A stretch of 64,000 bases of DNA, taken from NCBI RefSeq assembly GCF_003478505.1, contig NZ_QUFI01000015.1, positions 1 through 64,000 of the forward strand, written 5' to 3'. Shown piece after piece: positions 33,058-42,845 of the stretch. The DNA comes from Clostridium sp. AF27-2AA (GTDB lineage Bacteria > Bacillota > Clostridia > Lachnospirales > Lachnospiraceae). Position 1 is the first letter of the stretch. Every line of letters begins with the position of its first letter. The position numbers and the translations under genes were made by a program. The notes beneath the pieces were generated by a model that did not search any database, was not told where the DNA came from, and was given only the letters and a program-made list of their open reading frames with translations.

Positions 33058-34410
33058 CTAGACAGTTACATAATTCATGCGCACAAGCTCCAGCGGATCA
33101 TCCACGGATACGGTGTGGTAGAGCTTGAACTCATAAATGGTGCCGCGTTCCATCTCGGCCGGGGAGAAGAGGAAGCCGTAGGATGGCATCTGTTTGCCCT
33201 CAAAGATGTTGTGGTGAAGCATCAGCGGGTTGAAGGCTTTGGTGATCTGGGTAGCCATTTCCTGGGTGTCGGCGGTGACGGTCAGCATCATTAGCACTTC
33301 ATTCGGAACGTAGCCTTCTGGGACATCCATGCCAGATACGCCGTTGTAGCCGTAAGGACGCAGCCAGAAATGATAGCTGTCTTTGGAAATGCCGTTCTTT
33401 TCCAGCTTGTCGATACCTGCTTTGGATACAGCCTCGACCCATTTCATTGGATTCTGCATGACCTTGTGGTCGCGGATGCCGGCCATACTGACGGTCTGAT
33501 AGCCCACCGGGCCGGAGCCTTCCAGCTTCATGGTATAAGGAAGATACTCGATAGTGGTTCCTTCCACGCGGACAGCATTGTCGGAGAGTGCTGTGTAAGT
33601 GGAGGTGCTGGTGTCAATGCGGATGCCTGGTTCGGTAAGCTGGATCGGGTTTGCGTTTTCGTAGATCAAATGTGCGGAAACAGAGTAGGGGGATACCGTG
33701 CTGCCTGGCTGTACGGAGCGGATGGTGAAACCCTTCTTATCCAGTTCCATAAACACGCCGCCCGGAAGTCCGGCACTGGTGCAGACGCCGCCGCACTCTA
33801 CGGTCTTGGCTGCATGCCAGCAGGATGCCGGATCACAGCCCTTCATAAGCGGGTAAGCAGCCATGACTGCAGTGTCGGTAGAACGTCCGCCAATGATGAT
33901 GTCTGCGCCGTTTTTGAATGCTTCTTCGTAGGCTTCCGCACCCAGAAGTGCTACGATGGTGCTGCACTCATCAAAGGTTTTTTCGGAGATTTCCGGTGCA
34001 CCGTGGAGGGCAGAAATTTTGCCTTCACGATATTTTTTCTTGATGACTTCCGGGTCTTGCTGGGAGTAAATGCAGGCAATCTTTTTGTGGATGCCGGCCT
34101 CTTCGCAGATTTCCCGGATCAGCTTCAGGGCAGTGTTGACGCCTTCATCGGAACCACAGGTTCCGGCAGAGCCGATGGTCATAGGAATGCCCAGCTTGTC
34201 GGCACCCAGTACCATGCGCTTTAAGTCACGCTTTACATCGGCAATGGAATATTTTCCGTGGCCGGAGCCCAAGTAGTAAGGACCGGAATCGGTGGAACCG
34301 GCATCACTGGAAATGATATCCGGCTTCATGGCCAGTCCTGCCTCAAAAGCTTCTTCGGTACAGTTTAATCCGACTGCGCCATAAGGAACAAATACTTTTA
34401 CGCTTGTCAT
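33058..34410 (-). CDS. AtuA-like (DUF1446) protein
   Basis: A 450-residue protein with VPYGAVGLNCTEEAFEAGL, DAGSTDSGPYYLG, GSAGTCGSDEGVN, GADIIIGGRSTDTAVMAAYPL and CGGVCTSAGLPGGVF, the pattern of the acyclic terpene utilisation AtuA family. Members are linked to acyl-CoA or organic acid breakdown, but the reaction is not established for those paired with DUF4387. It forms an operon with the DUF4387 gene and is divergent from a LysR regulator (34582). AAGGAGGAAG precedes the ATG. Confidence 0.88.
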   Translation of the reverse strand: MTSVKVFVPYGAVGLNCTEEAFEAGLAMKPDIISSDAGSTDSGPYYLGSGHGKYSIADVKRDLKRMVLGADKLGIPMTIGSAGTCGSDEGVNTALKLIREICEEAGIHKKIACIYSQQDPEVIKKKYREGKISALHGAPEISEKTFDECSTIVALLGAEAYEEAFKNGADIIIGGRSTDTAVMAAYPLMKGCDPASCWHAAKTVECGGVCTSAGLPGGVFMELDKKGFTIRSVQPGSTVSPYSVSAHLIYENANPIQLTEPGIRIDTSTSTYTALSDNAVRVEGTTIEYLPYTMKLEGSGPVGYQTVSMAGIRDHKVMQNPMKWVEAVSKAGIDKLEKNGISKDSYHFWLRPYGYNGVSGMDVPEGYVPNEVLMMLTVTADTQEMATQITKAFNPLMLHHNIFEGKQMPSYGFLFSPAEMERGTIYEFKLYHTVSVDDPLELVRMNYVTV

Positions 34411-34581
34411 AATGCTTCCTCCTTGTTATTGCAACATATTTGAAATGTATTTTCCTGTTTCTTAACTTCTTGACATCATTATAATGCCTGACTATAATAA
34501 AGTAAAATTCCGAAAATGTCATTTCACCATAACAAAAAGATTATGATTATATTTCTAAAAATTAAGAAAGGGATGGAACAC

Positions 34582-35490
34582 ATGATCAATGAACGGCTTG
34601 TTCAATATCTTCTGACGGTGGAGGAAGAACAGAATATCACATCTGCCGCGAAGAAGCTTTACATTTCCCAGCCCGCTTTAAGCCGCATGATCCTGGATCT
34701 GGAGAGGAGTCTTGGCACGCCGCTGTTTGTGCGGGACCGGGGGAATTTGCATCCGACTCAGGCGGGAGAGATTTACTTAAAGGGATGCCGGGAAGTGCTC
34801 GCGGTTTCCCATTCCGTGAACAAGCAGATTTCAGATCTGGGTGGCAGTCGGAGCGGACGCATTGTGCTGGGGGTTACGGCAGTGACGGGTGAGTTTCTGC
34901 TTCCTCAGATTCTCGATGATTTCGAGAGGGAATATCCGCAGGTGGAGCTGATTCTGACAGAAGAAAAGGCAGGGGTGCTGCAGGATCTGGTTAAGAAGGG
35001 AAAGACAGATCTGGCATTTATGTATCAGACAGATCCGGAGCTGGAGTGCCATATGATTGCGGAAAATCTGGTATATATTCAGGTGCCTCCTGCATTTACA
35101 GAAGGAAAAACAGGCTGGAAACCGGGAAAGCAGAATCCACAGATTGAGGCACAAATGCTTCAGAACCAGTCTCTTATTCTGCTGAAAAAGGGGAGAGGAA
35201 TGCGGGCAATTGCAGAGCAGTTTCTGAAGCAGTTTTCGATTACACCAGCGCGTGTCTTCGAGACAGAAAACATTCATCTGGCCAGCCGCCTGGCGGCGCT
35301 GAACCGAGGCTTTACGTTCATTCCGGGCATTGCGGTGTCGCCGCTGATGCAGGATGAGCAGAACGGTTATTACTGCCAGGTGAAGGATTATCCCATGAAG
35401 CGGAGCCTGTACTGCTGCTACCGGGGGCAGAGTTATCAGACAGAGGCGGAGCGGTATCTGATCAGTCTGATTCAGAAGACGGGGCTGTAG
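34582..35490 (+). CDS. LysR family transcriptional regulator
   Basis: A 302-residue regulator: N-terminal winged helix (QYLLTVEEEQNITSAAKKLYISQPALSRMILDLERSLG) then a linker helix and a periplasmic-binding-like effector domain (GRIVLGVTAVTGEFLLPQIL). It is divergent from the AtuA-like/DUF4387 operon across a 170-bp AT-rich gap, the usual arrangement for a LysR activator and its target. The start at 34582 is nine or ten bases after GAAAGGG; an in-frame ATG at 34573 is possible. Inducer unknown. Confidence 0.92.
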   Translation: MINERLVQYLLTVEEEQNITSAAKKLYISQPALSRMILDLERSLGTPLFVRDRGNLHPTQAGEIYLKGCREVLAVSHSVNKQISDLGGSRSGRIVLGVTAVTGEFLLPQILDDFEREYPQVELILTEEKAGVLQDLVKKGKTDLAFMYQTDPELECHMIAENLVYIQVPPAFTEGKTGWKPGKQNPQIEAQMLQNQSLILLKKGRGMRAIAEQFLKQFSITPARVFETENIHLASRLAALNRGFTFIPGIAVSPLMQDEQNGYYCQVKDYPMKRSLYCCYRGQSYQTEAERYLISLIQKTGL

Positions 35491-35584
35491 TGGGTATAGG
35501 AGCCAGTGCCCTAAGTGGCCGGTCCGCTGCGTGAAACAGAGTGACGGGCTTTCTTTGGTTCAAAAATTCGAACTGCTCAAATGG

Positions 35585-35645
35585 TTTACACATAACGGTC
35601 CTGGTGTTATATTTGAGACAGATACATAAAATCTGTCTCATTTTT
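35585..35645 (+). promoter_or_regulatory. Promoter overlapping a terminator ahead of the NRPS-like gene
   Basis: TTTACA (35585-35590) and TATATT (35608-35613) are 17 bp apart. Immediately after lies TGAGACAGAT (35614-35623) pairing with ATCTGTCTCA (35631-35640) and TTTTT, an intrinsic terminator. The predicted start (near 35620) is inside the 5' arm, so read-through from the LysR gene would terminate while transcripts from this promoter would not form the full hairpin. Confidence 0.65.
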
Positions 35646-35660
35646 ATTCGGAGGAATCAT

Positions 35661-38600
35661 ATGATGCTTTACGAAAACACAAGAACTGTTTACGATCTGG
35701 TGCACAATGCGGCGGCAGAGCACGGAGACCGTGTTTTTTTGCAATATGAAGAAAATGAAATTATTTTCCGTGTAACCTACAAAGAATTCGCAGACGAGTG
35801 TGATGCGATTGCAGCCTGGGCCAGGGAAAAGCGTGCGCAGGTGGGCCACAAGTTAAAGGTTGGTATTCTGGGAGTCAGCAGCCATCATTATCTGGCAGTA
35901 CTGCTTGGCGTGATGAGCGGAGGCGATACCGGCATTCCGCTTGATGTCCAGCTCAACGCACAAAAGCTGGCAGACTGCTTAAACCGTTCCGATGTGGACG
36001 TACTGTTTTATGACTGGGATTTCCACCTGCTGACGGAGGAAGTGAAGGAGGAATGTCCGGAAGTGGTGGAGTATATTTCCCTGCAGCATGGAAAGCATGT
36101 GAACTGCTCCGATAAGATCTTAAAAGCCTATGAGGGGCAGCATGTGGAGTCTGACGCGAAGGCCGATGAGTGTGCCATGATCCTGTTTACATCCGGTACA
36201 ACCGGACGCGGCAAGGGCGTGATGCTGTCCAATGGAAACCTCATGGACAACAATTTCTGCACCACAGACAACAACCATCCGGAGCGGGAAATTTATTTAA
36301 ATGTTCTGCCGATTCATCATGTATTCTGCTTAAATGGAGATGTGTTTACCGTTATGCGTTACGGCGGAATCCTCTGTTTGAACCGTGACATGAAGAAGCT
36401 GGCAGAGCATATATTACTGTTTGAACCGACGGTCATCCGCATGGTTCCGATGATGGCAAAGGCACTTTACAACCGCATTGCCATCTTAAACCGGCAGCAC
36501 CCGGAGATGCCCATCCGCAAGGTAAAAGAGCAGGTGCTTGGTACCAGGCTTCACAAGATCATCAGCGGCGGCGGATACCTGGCGCCGGATCTGGCAGCCA
36601 ATTACCAGCGCCTCGGTATTGCTATTGCCCAGGGCTACGGCATGTCGGAGTGTTCGCCGAAAATTTCTTCCCCGGACTGGACAAGACCGGATAAGATTGC
36701 GTCCGTGGGGCGCATTGTAGACCGCTGTGAGGTGCGTATCGTGGACGGCGAGATCCAGGTCAAGAGTCCGTCTGTTATGATGGGATATTACAAGGAGCCG
36801 GACAAGACTGCGGAGGCCATCACACCGGACGGCTGGCTTTGTACGGGAGATATCGGCCATGTGGACGAGGAGGGCTTTCTGTACCTGACCGGGCGGAAAA
36901 AGAACCTCATTATCTTAAGCAACGGTGAGAATGTGGCACCCGAGGAGCTGGAAAATCTCTTTGAGGATGAGCGTCTGATCGAGGATATTCTGGTGTATGG
37001 CGAGGATGATATGATCTGTGCGGAGGTATACCCGAATTTTAAGTATGCGGAAGCTGCAAATATTGCTGATATTGAGAGTACGGTGACTCAGATCATCAAA
37101 AAGCACAATGAGGAGCTGCCGACTTTCAAACGCATTCTGCGCAGCAGCATAAGAGAAGTCCCTTTTGCGAAAACTTCTTCCAAAAAGATTATCCGCAGCC
37201 AGTATCTGGAGGGAAAACAGAAAGAAGAGCAGGAGGAGAAGCGTTTCCGTATGCCGGAAAATGAGCTTCAGAAGCAGATTTATGACTGCATTGCCGCTGT
37301 ACTGGGGCACCGTCGTTTTGGCATTGATACAGAGCTCTACGAGGCAGGACTGGATTCCCTTGGAAGCGTGCTGTTACTCACGGATCTGTACCAGATCTTA
37401 ACGGTTTCCATGACCCTGGATGACCTCTTACAGCATGCTTCGGTGCTGAAGCTGGAAGAATTTGCCCGGGAAGGAGCAGGCGCAGAACAGGTGGATCACA
37501 CAGTGCGGCAGGTTTATCCGTTAACCAATCTGCAGCTTTATTTTGCCTATGTCATGCGTGGAAATACTACGGCCAATCTGCCGTTTCTCTATAAACTGGA
37601 TAAACGGACGGATCTGCGCCGCTTAAAGTTTGCGGCGGAGCAGCTTTTTGAGGTGCACCCGGAGCTGAAGGCAATCATCCAGATGGCAGAGGGTCGTTAC
37701 CAGATCTTCCGTGATGATAAGAGAAAGATTGACATTCCAATCGTGAGATTAAGCGATGTCCAGTGGGAGGAGACGAGAAAAGGATTGCTGTATCCGTACC
37801 TTTACGGAGAGGGTGAGAACCTGTTCCATATCGGTATTTATGAGACGGATTCCGCCAATTATTTCTTCTTTGATATTGCCCATATTATGGGGGACGGCAT
37901 GACCATGAATGTGCTGTTTGAGGACTTAAACCAGCTTTATCTGGGTAAGGCCGTGGAGCCGGAAACCTATACCTTCTACGAATATATCCTGGATGAAAAG
38001 GATCGGGACGCGAGAGGACTCCGGGCAAAGAATGAGGCCTATTTCCGGTGCCTGATGAAGGATTTCCGGGTGCGGAAAAGTATCCTTGCACGGAAGGACT
38101 GCTACAGCCTGGAGCATGGCGTGGATGCTGATTTAAAGGGACATTTTACGAGCCTGAACCGCCGTAATGTGAGCGCATTTTGTAAAAAGCTTGGCGTTTC
38201 AGAAAATGTATTTTTCCTGACGGCCTATAACTTAAGTATTGGCCTGTTCAGCAACGAAAAGGATACTGTTTCCTCCTCCATTCACAGCGGAAGAACCGAC
38301 AGCCGCTGGAACCGCCTGGCAGGACCTCTGTTCCTTACCTATTTCTTCCGGAACAAGGAAGGTGTGGATCAGACTGTGCCGGAGCTTTTGAAGGCGAATG
38401 CAACGCAGATCATGGATACCATGCGCTGCTACATATCGAACCTGCACGCAGATGAGATGTTCTTCCAGTACCAGGGGGATATCTTAAATATCGATACCGT
38501 GGGAGGGTATCCGGCAGAACGCCAGCGTATGCAGCTGGATTCCCTGCCGTTCCATCTGCAGGTATTTACTGATGCGAAGGGGTATTACTATGAGCTACGC

Positions 38601-39254
38601 TACTGGGAGAACCGGTTTGACACCCGCCAGCTTCAGGATTTCCTGACGGTGATGGAGTCTCTGATGGATGCCATGCAGGATGAGATACTGGTGCGCCGTT
38701 TAAGCCGCCGCCTGCCGGACCATCTGTTTCCACTGCATTACATCATTACTGTGGAAGAACTGAATCAGGCAGCGAAAGGCCAGCTGGTGACCGGCGTGGA
38801 TGGCAAAGAACCGGTTAAAGTTTATGTGTTTGATGAAAACTGCAGGAAGAAGCCGTTTGGTGCTTGGGGAGAGCTGTATGTGATGGACTACAAACCGGAG
38901 CAGGTGCTGGATGAGATCACCAATCCATATGGACCGGGAAAACTTTACGATAGTGGGCGGACCGCGAGAATCCTGCCGGATGGTTCCCTGGATTTTCTGG
39001 AGCAGGGTGGCAGGACCATCATGCAGGAAGGTCTGACTGGTCGTCAGTTCCACGATCTGTATCAGATCGAAACGGCTTTAAAACAGGTGCCGGGTGTGGA
39101 GGAAGCCGCCGCCTATGTGCGTTATGCTGATGGCAACAAGCTGGTACTGACAGCAGAAGTGAAGGGCACTATGGAGCAGAATGCTGATGTACTGAAAGCA
39201 CAGGTGGAGGCGCAGTGCGGCAAGGCTCATGTACCGGATATTCTCTGGAAATGA
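35661..39254 (+). CDS. NRPS-like protein: adenylation, carrier, condensation, partial second adenylation domain
   Basis: A 1197-residue multidomain protein. Residues about 1-520: adenylate-forming domain with the ATP loop LFTSGTTGRGKGVM, QGYGMSEC and CTGDIGHVDEEGFLYLTGR. Residues about 530-605: carrier protein with phosphopantetheine serine 566 (AGLDSLGS). Residues about 615-1030: condensation domain, with AHIMGDGMT in place of HHxxxDG (catalytic second His kept, near 741). Residues about 1050-1197: a fragment like the C-terminal subdomain of an A domain (LYDSGRTARILPDGSLDFLEQGGR). No thioesterase, reductase or phosphopantetheinyl transferase gene adjoins it. The ATG follows GGAGG. Product unknown. 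Confidence 0.88.
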   Translation: MMLYENTRTVYDLVHNAAAEHGDRVFLQYEENEIIFRVTYKEFADECDAIAAWAREKRAQVGHKLKVGILGVSSHHYLAVLLGVMSGGDTGIPLDVQLNAQKLADCLNRSDVDVLFYDWDFHLLTEEVKEECPEVVEYISLQHGKHVNCSDKILKAYEGQHVESDAKADECAMILFTSGTTGRGKGVMLSNGNLMDNNFCTTDNNHPEREIYLNVLPIHHVFCLNGDVFTVMRYGGILCLNRDMKKLAEHILLFEPTVIRMVPMMAKALYNRIAILNRQHPEMPIRKVKEQVLGTRLHKIISGGGYLAPDLAANYQRLGIAIAQGYGMSECSPKISSPDWTRPDKIASVGRIVDRCEVRIVDGEIQVKSPSVMMGYYKEPDKTAEAITPDGWLCTGDIGHVDEEGFLYLTGRKKNLIILSNGENVAPEELENLFEDERLIEDILVYGEDDMICAEVYPNFKYAEAANIADIESTVTQIIKKHNEELPTFKRILRSSIREVPFAKTSSKKIIRSQYLEGKQKEEQEEKRFRMPENELQKQIYDCIAAVLGHRRFGIDTELYEAGLDSLGSVLLLTDLYQILTVSMTLDDLLQHASVLKLEEFAREGAGAEQVDHTVRQVYPLTNLQLYFAYVMRGNTTANLPFLYKLDKRTDLRRLKFAAEQLFEVHPELKAIIQMAEGRYQIFRDDKRKIDIPIVRLSDVQWEETRKGLLYPYLYGEGENLFHIGIYETDSANYFFFDIAHIMGDGMTMNVLFEDLNQLYLGKAVEPETYTFYEYILDEKDRDARGLRAKNEAYFRCLMKDFRVRKSILARKDCYSLEHGVDADLKGHFTSLNRRNVSAFCKKLGVSENVFFLTAYNLSIGLFSNEKDTVSSSIHSGRTDSRWNRLAGPLFLTYFFRNKEGVDQTVPELLKANATQIMDTMRCYISNLHADEMFFQYQGDILNIDTVGGYPAERQRMQLDSLPFHLQVFTDAKGYYYELRYWENRFDTRQLQDFLTVMESLMDAMQDEILVRRLSRRLPDHLFPLHYIITVEELNQAAKGQLVTGVDGKEPVKVYVFDENCRKKPFGAWGELYVMDYKPEQVLDEITNPYGPGKLYDSGRTARILPDGSLDFLEQGGRTIMQEGLTGRQFHDLYQIETALKQVPGVEEAAAYVRYADGNKLVLTAEVKGTMEQNADVLKAQVEAQCGKAHVPDILWK

Positions 39255-39373
39255 TCAAAATATTTATTGAAAATTCAAATAAATAGCAATAATGAATTAA
39301 TGAATACAATTAGACAAAAACTGCGAGAACCGATAAAATGAAAGGACAAAATCATTTACGGGAGACAGAAAAA

Positions 39374-40000
39374 ATGTTCATTGACCTTCATTTACATGAA
39401 TCCGCTTATTCGCCGGATAGTCAGATGACGCTGGACGAGCTTGTGCAGGCAGCACGGGAAAAGGGCCTTGGCGCTGTGTGTATCACCGATCATGACAGTA
39501 TGGGACTGGCGGAGTATGTGAAAGAGTATTCCAGAGAGCATCAGTATCCGGTGCTGGTCGGGGCGGAGTTTTTCTCACTCTGGGGAGATATCACGGCGTT
39601 TGGCATTGACGCGATCCCGGACCACCGGATCAGCGCCCAGGAGTTTATTGATTACGTCAATGAAAGAAACGGATTCTGCGTTTCCTGTCATCCGTTCCGC
39701 AACAATAACCGTGGCCTGGCGGAGCACTTAAAAGATGTTCACGGTCTTGGTGGTGTGGAGGTGTTGAACGGAAGCACGGATCTGGAAGCGAACCGCATGG
39801 CTCTGAAATATTGCAGAGAGCTTGGACTCCAGCCAATCGGTGCCAGTGACGCCCACTGGACATCCCAGGTGGGTAAGTTTGTGACCTGGTTCCCGGATCC
39901 GGTTTATACCATGGAAGACCTGGTATCCCAGCTAAAAAGCGGACGCTGCAAGCCGGCTGTCTGGGAGGAAAACGGCTACCGTATCGTAGATGATTTTTAA
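39374..40000 (+). CDS. PHP domain-containing phosphoesterase
   Basis: A 208-residue metal-dependent phosphoesterase of the PHP superfamily. Metal-binding motifs appear in order: DLHLHESAYSPDS, AVCITDHDSMGLAEYV, VGAEFFS, SCHPFRN, and GASDAHW. PHP proteins hydrolyse phosphate esters such as histidinol phosphate, nucleotides or RNA ends. The ATG at 39374 has GGGAGA upstream. It lies 26 bp before an Fbp/Afu-type ABC transporter, so it may act on the phosphorylated compound imported; this is inference. Confidence 0.9.
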   Translation: MFIDLHLHESAYSPDSQMTLDELVQAAREKGLGAVCITDHDSMGLAEYVKEYSREHQYPVLVGAEFFSLWGDITAFGIDAIPDHRISAQEFIDYVNERNGFCVSCHPFRNNNRGLAEHLKDVHGLGGVEVLNGSTDLEANRMALKYCRELGLQPIGASDAHWTSQVGKFVTWFPDPVYTMEDLVSQLKSGRCKPAVWEENGYRIVDDF

Positions 40001-40025
40001 CGATTTTAAAGGAGAAGGAAGTATT

Positions 40026-41144
40026 ATGAGAAAGAAACTCGCAGTAGCATCATTTGCGGCATTCCTGGCAGCAGCCAGCCTGACTGCATGCGGCAGTTCC
40101 AAAGATGCGCAGACAACCGCAGCCCAGACTGAGGTACAGACCGAAGCGGCAGAAACCGAGGTACAGGAGGAAAAAACGGAGACTGAAGCCTCTGCAGATG
40201 ACAGAGCCTACGAGGGAACAACCCTGAATGTTATGCTGGCTTATGGCGGTGCGGAGAAGTCCTTCGACGCGTTTACCGAGAAGACCGGCATCAAGGTAGA
40301 ATATGTGGAGATTTCCACCGGAAAAGCGCTGGCACAGATGCAGGCAGAAAATGGAAATACCACGGCAGATGTATGGTTTGGCGGCGGTGTAGACAGCTAT
40401 ATTTCCGCAGCTGAGCTTGGCTATCTGGATCAGTATGAATCTCCGGAAGCAGAGGCGATTGATGCAGGTTATCGTGATAAAGACGGTTATTGGACCGGAC
40501 TTGCGCTGGTTCCGGCAGGCTTTCTGGTAAATAACGATGTCCTGGAGGAAAAGGGACTGGAAGCACCGAAAACCTGGGAAGATCTGGCAGATCCGAAGTA
40601 TAAAGACGAGATCATTATGGCATCTCCGGCTATCTCCGGTACCCAGTACGCAATCCTGAACGGAACCCTCCAGGCCTGGGGAGAAGAGAAGGGCTGGGAG
40701 ATTTGGACTGCCATCAATGACAACGTGGATTTCTATGCAAAGGGCGGCGGTGAGCCGGGCCCGAAGGTATGCGCAGGCGAGTACGGAATCGGAATTCTTG
40801 CCATGACAGGCGGCACCTTTGCACTGGAGAAAGAGTACCCGGTTACCGCAATTTATCCGGAAGATATGATTCCGTGGACTCCGGCGCCGATCGCAATTTT
40901 CAAAAACTCTGAGAACAAGGATGCGGCAAAAGTATTCGTGGATTACTATCTTTCCAAAGAGGGTCAGGAGGCTTTAAGAGAAGCAGATGCAAGAGTTATG
41001 GCACGCGGTGACGTAGATGTTCCGTCAGAGATCGGAACCGTAGATACCACGAAGCTGATCAAGCAGGATGTACTCTTATTTGGTTCTGAGAGAGAAGCTC
41101 TTCTGGAAAAATGGGATGAGCTTGCAGGCGAAAAGGACTCATAA
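40026..41144 (+). CDS. ABC transporter substrate-binding lipoprotein (Fbp/Afu/PhnS type)
   Basis: A 372-residue lipoprotein: MRKKLAVASFAAFLAAAS signal, lipobox SLTACGSS with cysteine near residue 22, a Glu/Thr-rich linker to about 60, then a class 1 extracellular solute-binding fold (NVMLAYGGAEKSFDAFTEKTGIKVEYVEISTG, ADVWFGGGVDSYISAAELGYLDQY, PAGFLVNNDVLEEKGL). The family binds ferric iron, hexose phosphates, phosphonates or thiamine. No iron-box or riboswitch was seen; the adjacent PHP phosphoesterase favours a phosphorylated organic solute. AAGGAGAAGG precedes the ATG. Confidence 0.88.
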   Translation: MRKKLAVASFAAFLAAASLTACGSSKDAQTTAAQTEVQTEAAETEVQEEKTETEASADDRAYEGTTLNVMLAYGGAEKSFDAFTEKTGIKVEYVEISTGKALAQMQAENGNTTADVWFGGGVDSYISAAELGYLDQYESPEAEAIDAGYRDKDGYWTGLALVPAGFLVNNDVLEEKGLEAPKTWEDLADPKYKDEIIMASPAISGTQYAILNGTLQAWGEEKGWEIWTAINDNVDFYAKGGGEPGPKVCAGEYGIGILAMTGGTFALEKEYPVTAIYPEDMIPWTPAPIAIFKNSENKDAAKVFVDYYLSKEGQEALREADARVMARGDVDVPSEIGTVDTTKLIKQDVLLFGSEREALLEKWDELAGEKDS

Positions 41145-41150
41145 AAAAAT

Positions 41151-42845
41151 ATGAAACAGGATATGAAAATCATCCGCAGAAGATGCCGGACAGCTAAGAT
41201 GCTGGACCGGCTCCTTCTGTTTTTGTTGCTTGCAGGGATTGCCGTTTTTATCCTGTATCCGCTCATTTCCCTGATTGGAAGGAGCGTGTTTAAAAACGGC
41301 AGGTTTACCCTGGAATACTACCGGCTGCTTTTCACCCGCGCCAGTTTGAAGTTTTTGAAAAACAGTCTCTGGGTGGCGTCAGTTTCCTCGGTGCTTACCA
41401 TGACAGGAGCTTTTTTCATTGCGCTACATCTGTATACATCCAGTCCGAAAAGGCGGAAAAGGATGGAAAACTGCCTGCTTCTTACCATGATCTCGCCGCC
41501 CTTTGTATCAGCGCTGGCGTTTATCATGCTGTTTGGAAGACGGGGACTGATTACCTATGGCCTGCTTCATATCAGCGCGAATCCGTACGGCTGGCAGGGC
41601 ATCGTGATCCTTCAGGTGATTGGAAACCTGTCCTTTACAGCGCTGTTTCTTCTGACCTTTTTTGACGGGATCGACGGGCGGCTGATCATGGCATCACGGG
41701 ATCTAGGGGCAGATCCGTTCCATACCCTGCGTTTTGTGATTCTTCCGGCTGTCCGACCAGGAATGCTGTCGGTACTGTTTACGCTTTTCACCATGAATCT
41801 GGCAGATTTTGGAACACCGGTGGTGATCGGCGGAAAATATAAGGTGCTGGCAACAGAGGCTTATCTTCAGGCTATTTCCTCCGCTGATCTTGGTAAAGCA
41901 TCGGCAATCAGCGTGCTGCTTCTTCTCCCGGCAGTAGCGGCTTTCTGGCTGTATGGAAGGGCACTTCCCTCAGCCGGGACCTTCAGCGGGGCAGGGAAGA
42001 TGCAGACAGAATGGAACGGAGATTACCGTCTGCCTCCGGTGCTTGCGTATCTGGCGGCAGGCTGCAGTGCAGCGTTCTTTGCCGTGATGGCACTGAAATA
42101 TGGAAATACGTTTTTGAACACAGTTTCCAATACCTCTACAGGGCATATTCAGTTTACGTTAAAGTACTTCCGGGACCTTCCAAGGTCCCAGATGAGTTCC
42201 TTCTGCCATAGCCTTGTGTGTGCGCTGGCAGCAGGACTTCTCTCCAGCTTTGTGGGAATTTTGCTGGCTTATTATACCAGGAGGAGAAAAATCAAGGGGA
42301 TGGCAGCAGCGGAATTTGCGGCTTCCCTGCCTTATATCATACCGGGAACCTTTTTCGGCCTTGGCTATGTGGCAGCATTCAGCCATCCGCCGTTTCTGCT
42401 GCGGGGAACCCTGTGGATCATTCTGTTAAACTGCGCGTTTCGTCAGATTTCTGTGGGATGCAAGGCGGCTAACGGAGCCTTTGCGACAATGGATGAAAAG
42501 ACAGAAATGGCCGCAAGAGATATGGGCGCTACGGCTTTGGAAATTCTGTTTGGAATTGTATTTCCGCAGCTGAAGCAGGTATTTAAGATCTGTTTTGTCA
42601 CCGTTTTTACTTCAGCAATGACAGCAACCGGCGCAATCGTCTTCCTGATATCACCCGGAAAAAATGTTGCCAGTGTAGAGCTGTTCCAGTCTGTGGAAAA
42701 CGGAAGATACGGTGTTGCCTCCGTGCAGGCAGTCATGATCCTTCTGGTTACGGCGGCGGTGAATATTGGCTCCATGTATTTGTTTTCGGGAAAGGAGAAG
42801 AAGCGAAATGTATCTGGAACTGACCGGTGTACGAAAGATGTATGA
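41151..42845 (+). CDS. ABC transporter permease (FbpB-type, fused two-unit)
   Basis: A 564-residue protein with about twelve transmembrane segments and two binding-protein-dependent permease units joined in one chain, as in FbpB/AfuB. Coupling loops are visible in each half: MASRDLGADPFHTLRFVILP and MAARDMGATALEILFGIVFP. It starts 6 bp after the binding protein gene and overlaps the ATPase gene by 38 bp. Confidence 0.93.
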   Translation: MKQDMKIIRRRCRTAKMLDRLLLFLLLAGIAVFILYPLISLIGRSVFKNGRFTLEYYRLLFTRASLKFLKNSLWVASVSSVLTMTGAFFIALHLYTSSPKRRKRMENCLLLTMISPPFVSALAFIMLFGRRGLITYGLLHISANPYGWQGIVILQVIGNLSFTALFLLTFFDGIDGRLIMASRDLGADPFHTLRFVILPAVRPGMLSVLFTLFTMNLADFGTPVVIGGKYKVLATEAYLQAISSADLGKASAISVLLLLPAVAAFWLYGRALPSAGTFSGAGKMQTEWNGDYRLPPVLAYLAAGCSAAFFAVMALKYGNTFLNTVSNTSTGHIQFTLKYFRDLPRSQMSSFCHSLVCALAAGLLSSFVGILLAYYTRRRKIKGMAAAEFAASLPYIIPGTFFGLGYVAAFSHPPFLLRGTLWIILLNCAFRQISVGCKAANGAFATMDEKTEMAARDMGATALEILFGIVFPQLKQVFKICFVTVFTSAMTATGAIVFLISPGKNVASVELFQSVENGRYGVASVQAVMILLVTAAVNIGSMYLFSGKEKKRNVSGTDRCTKDV

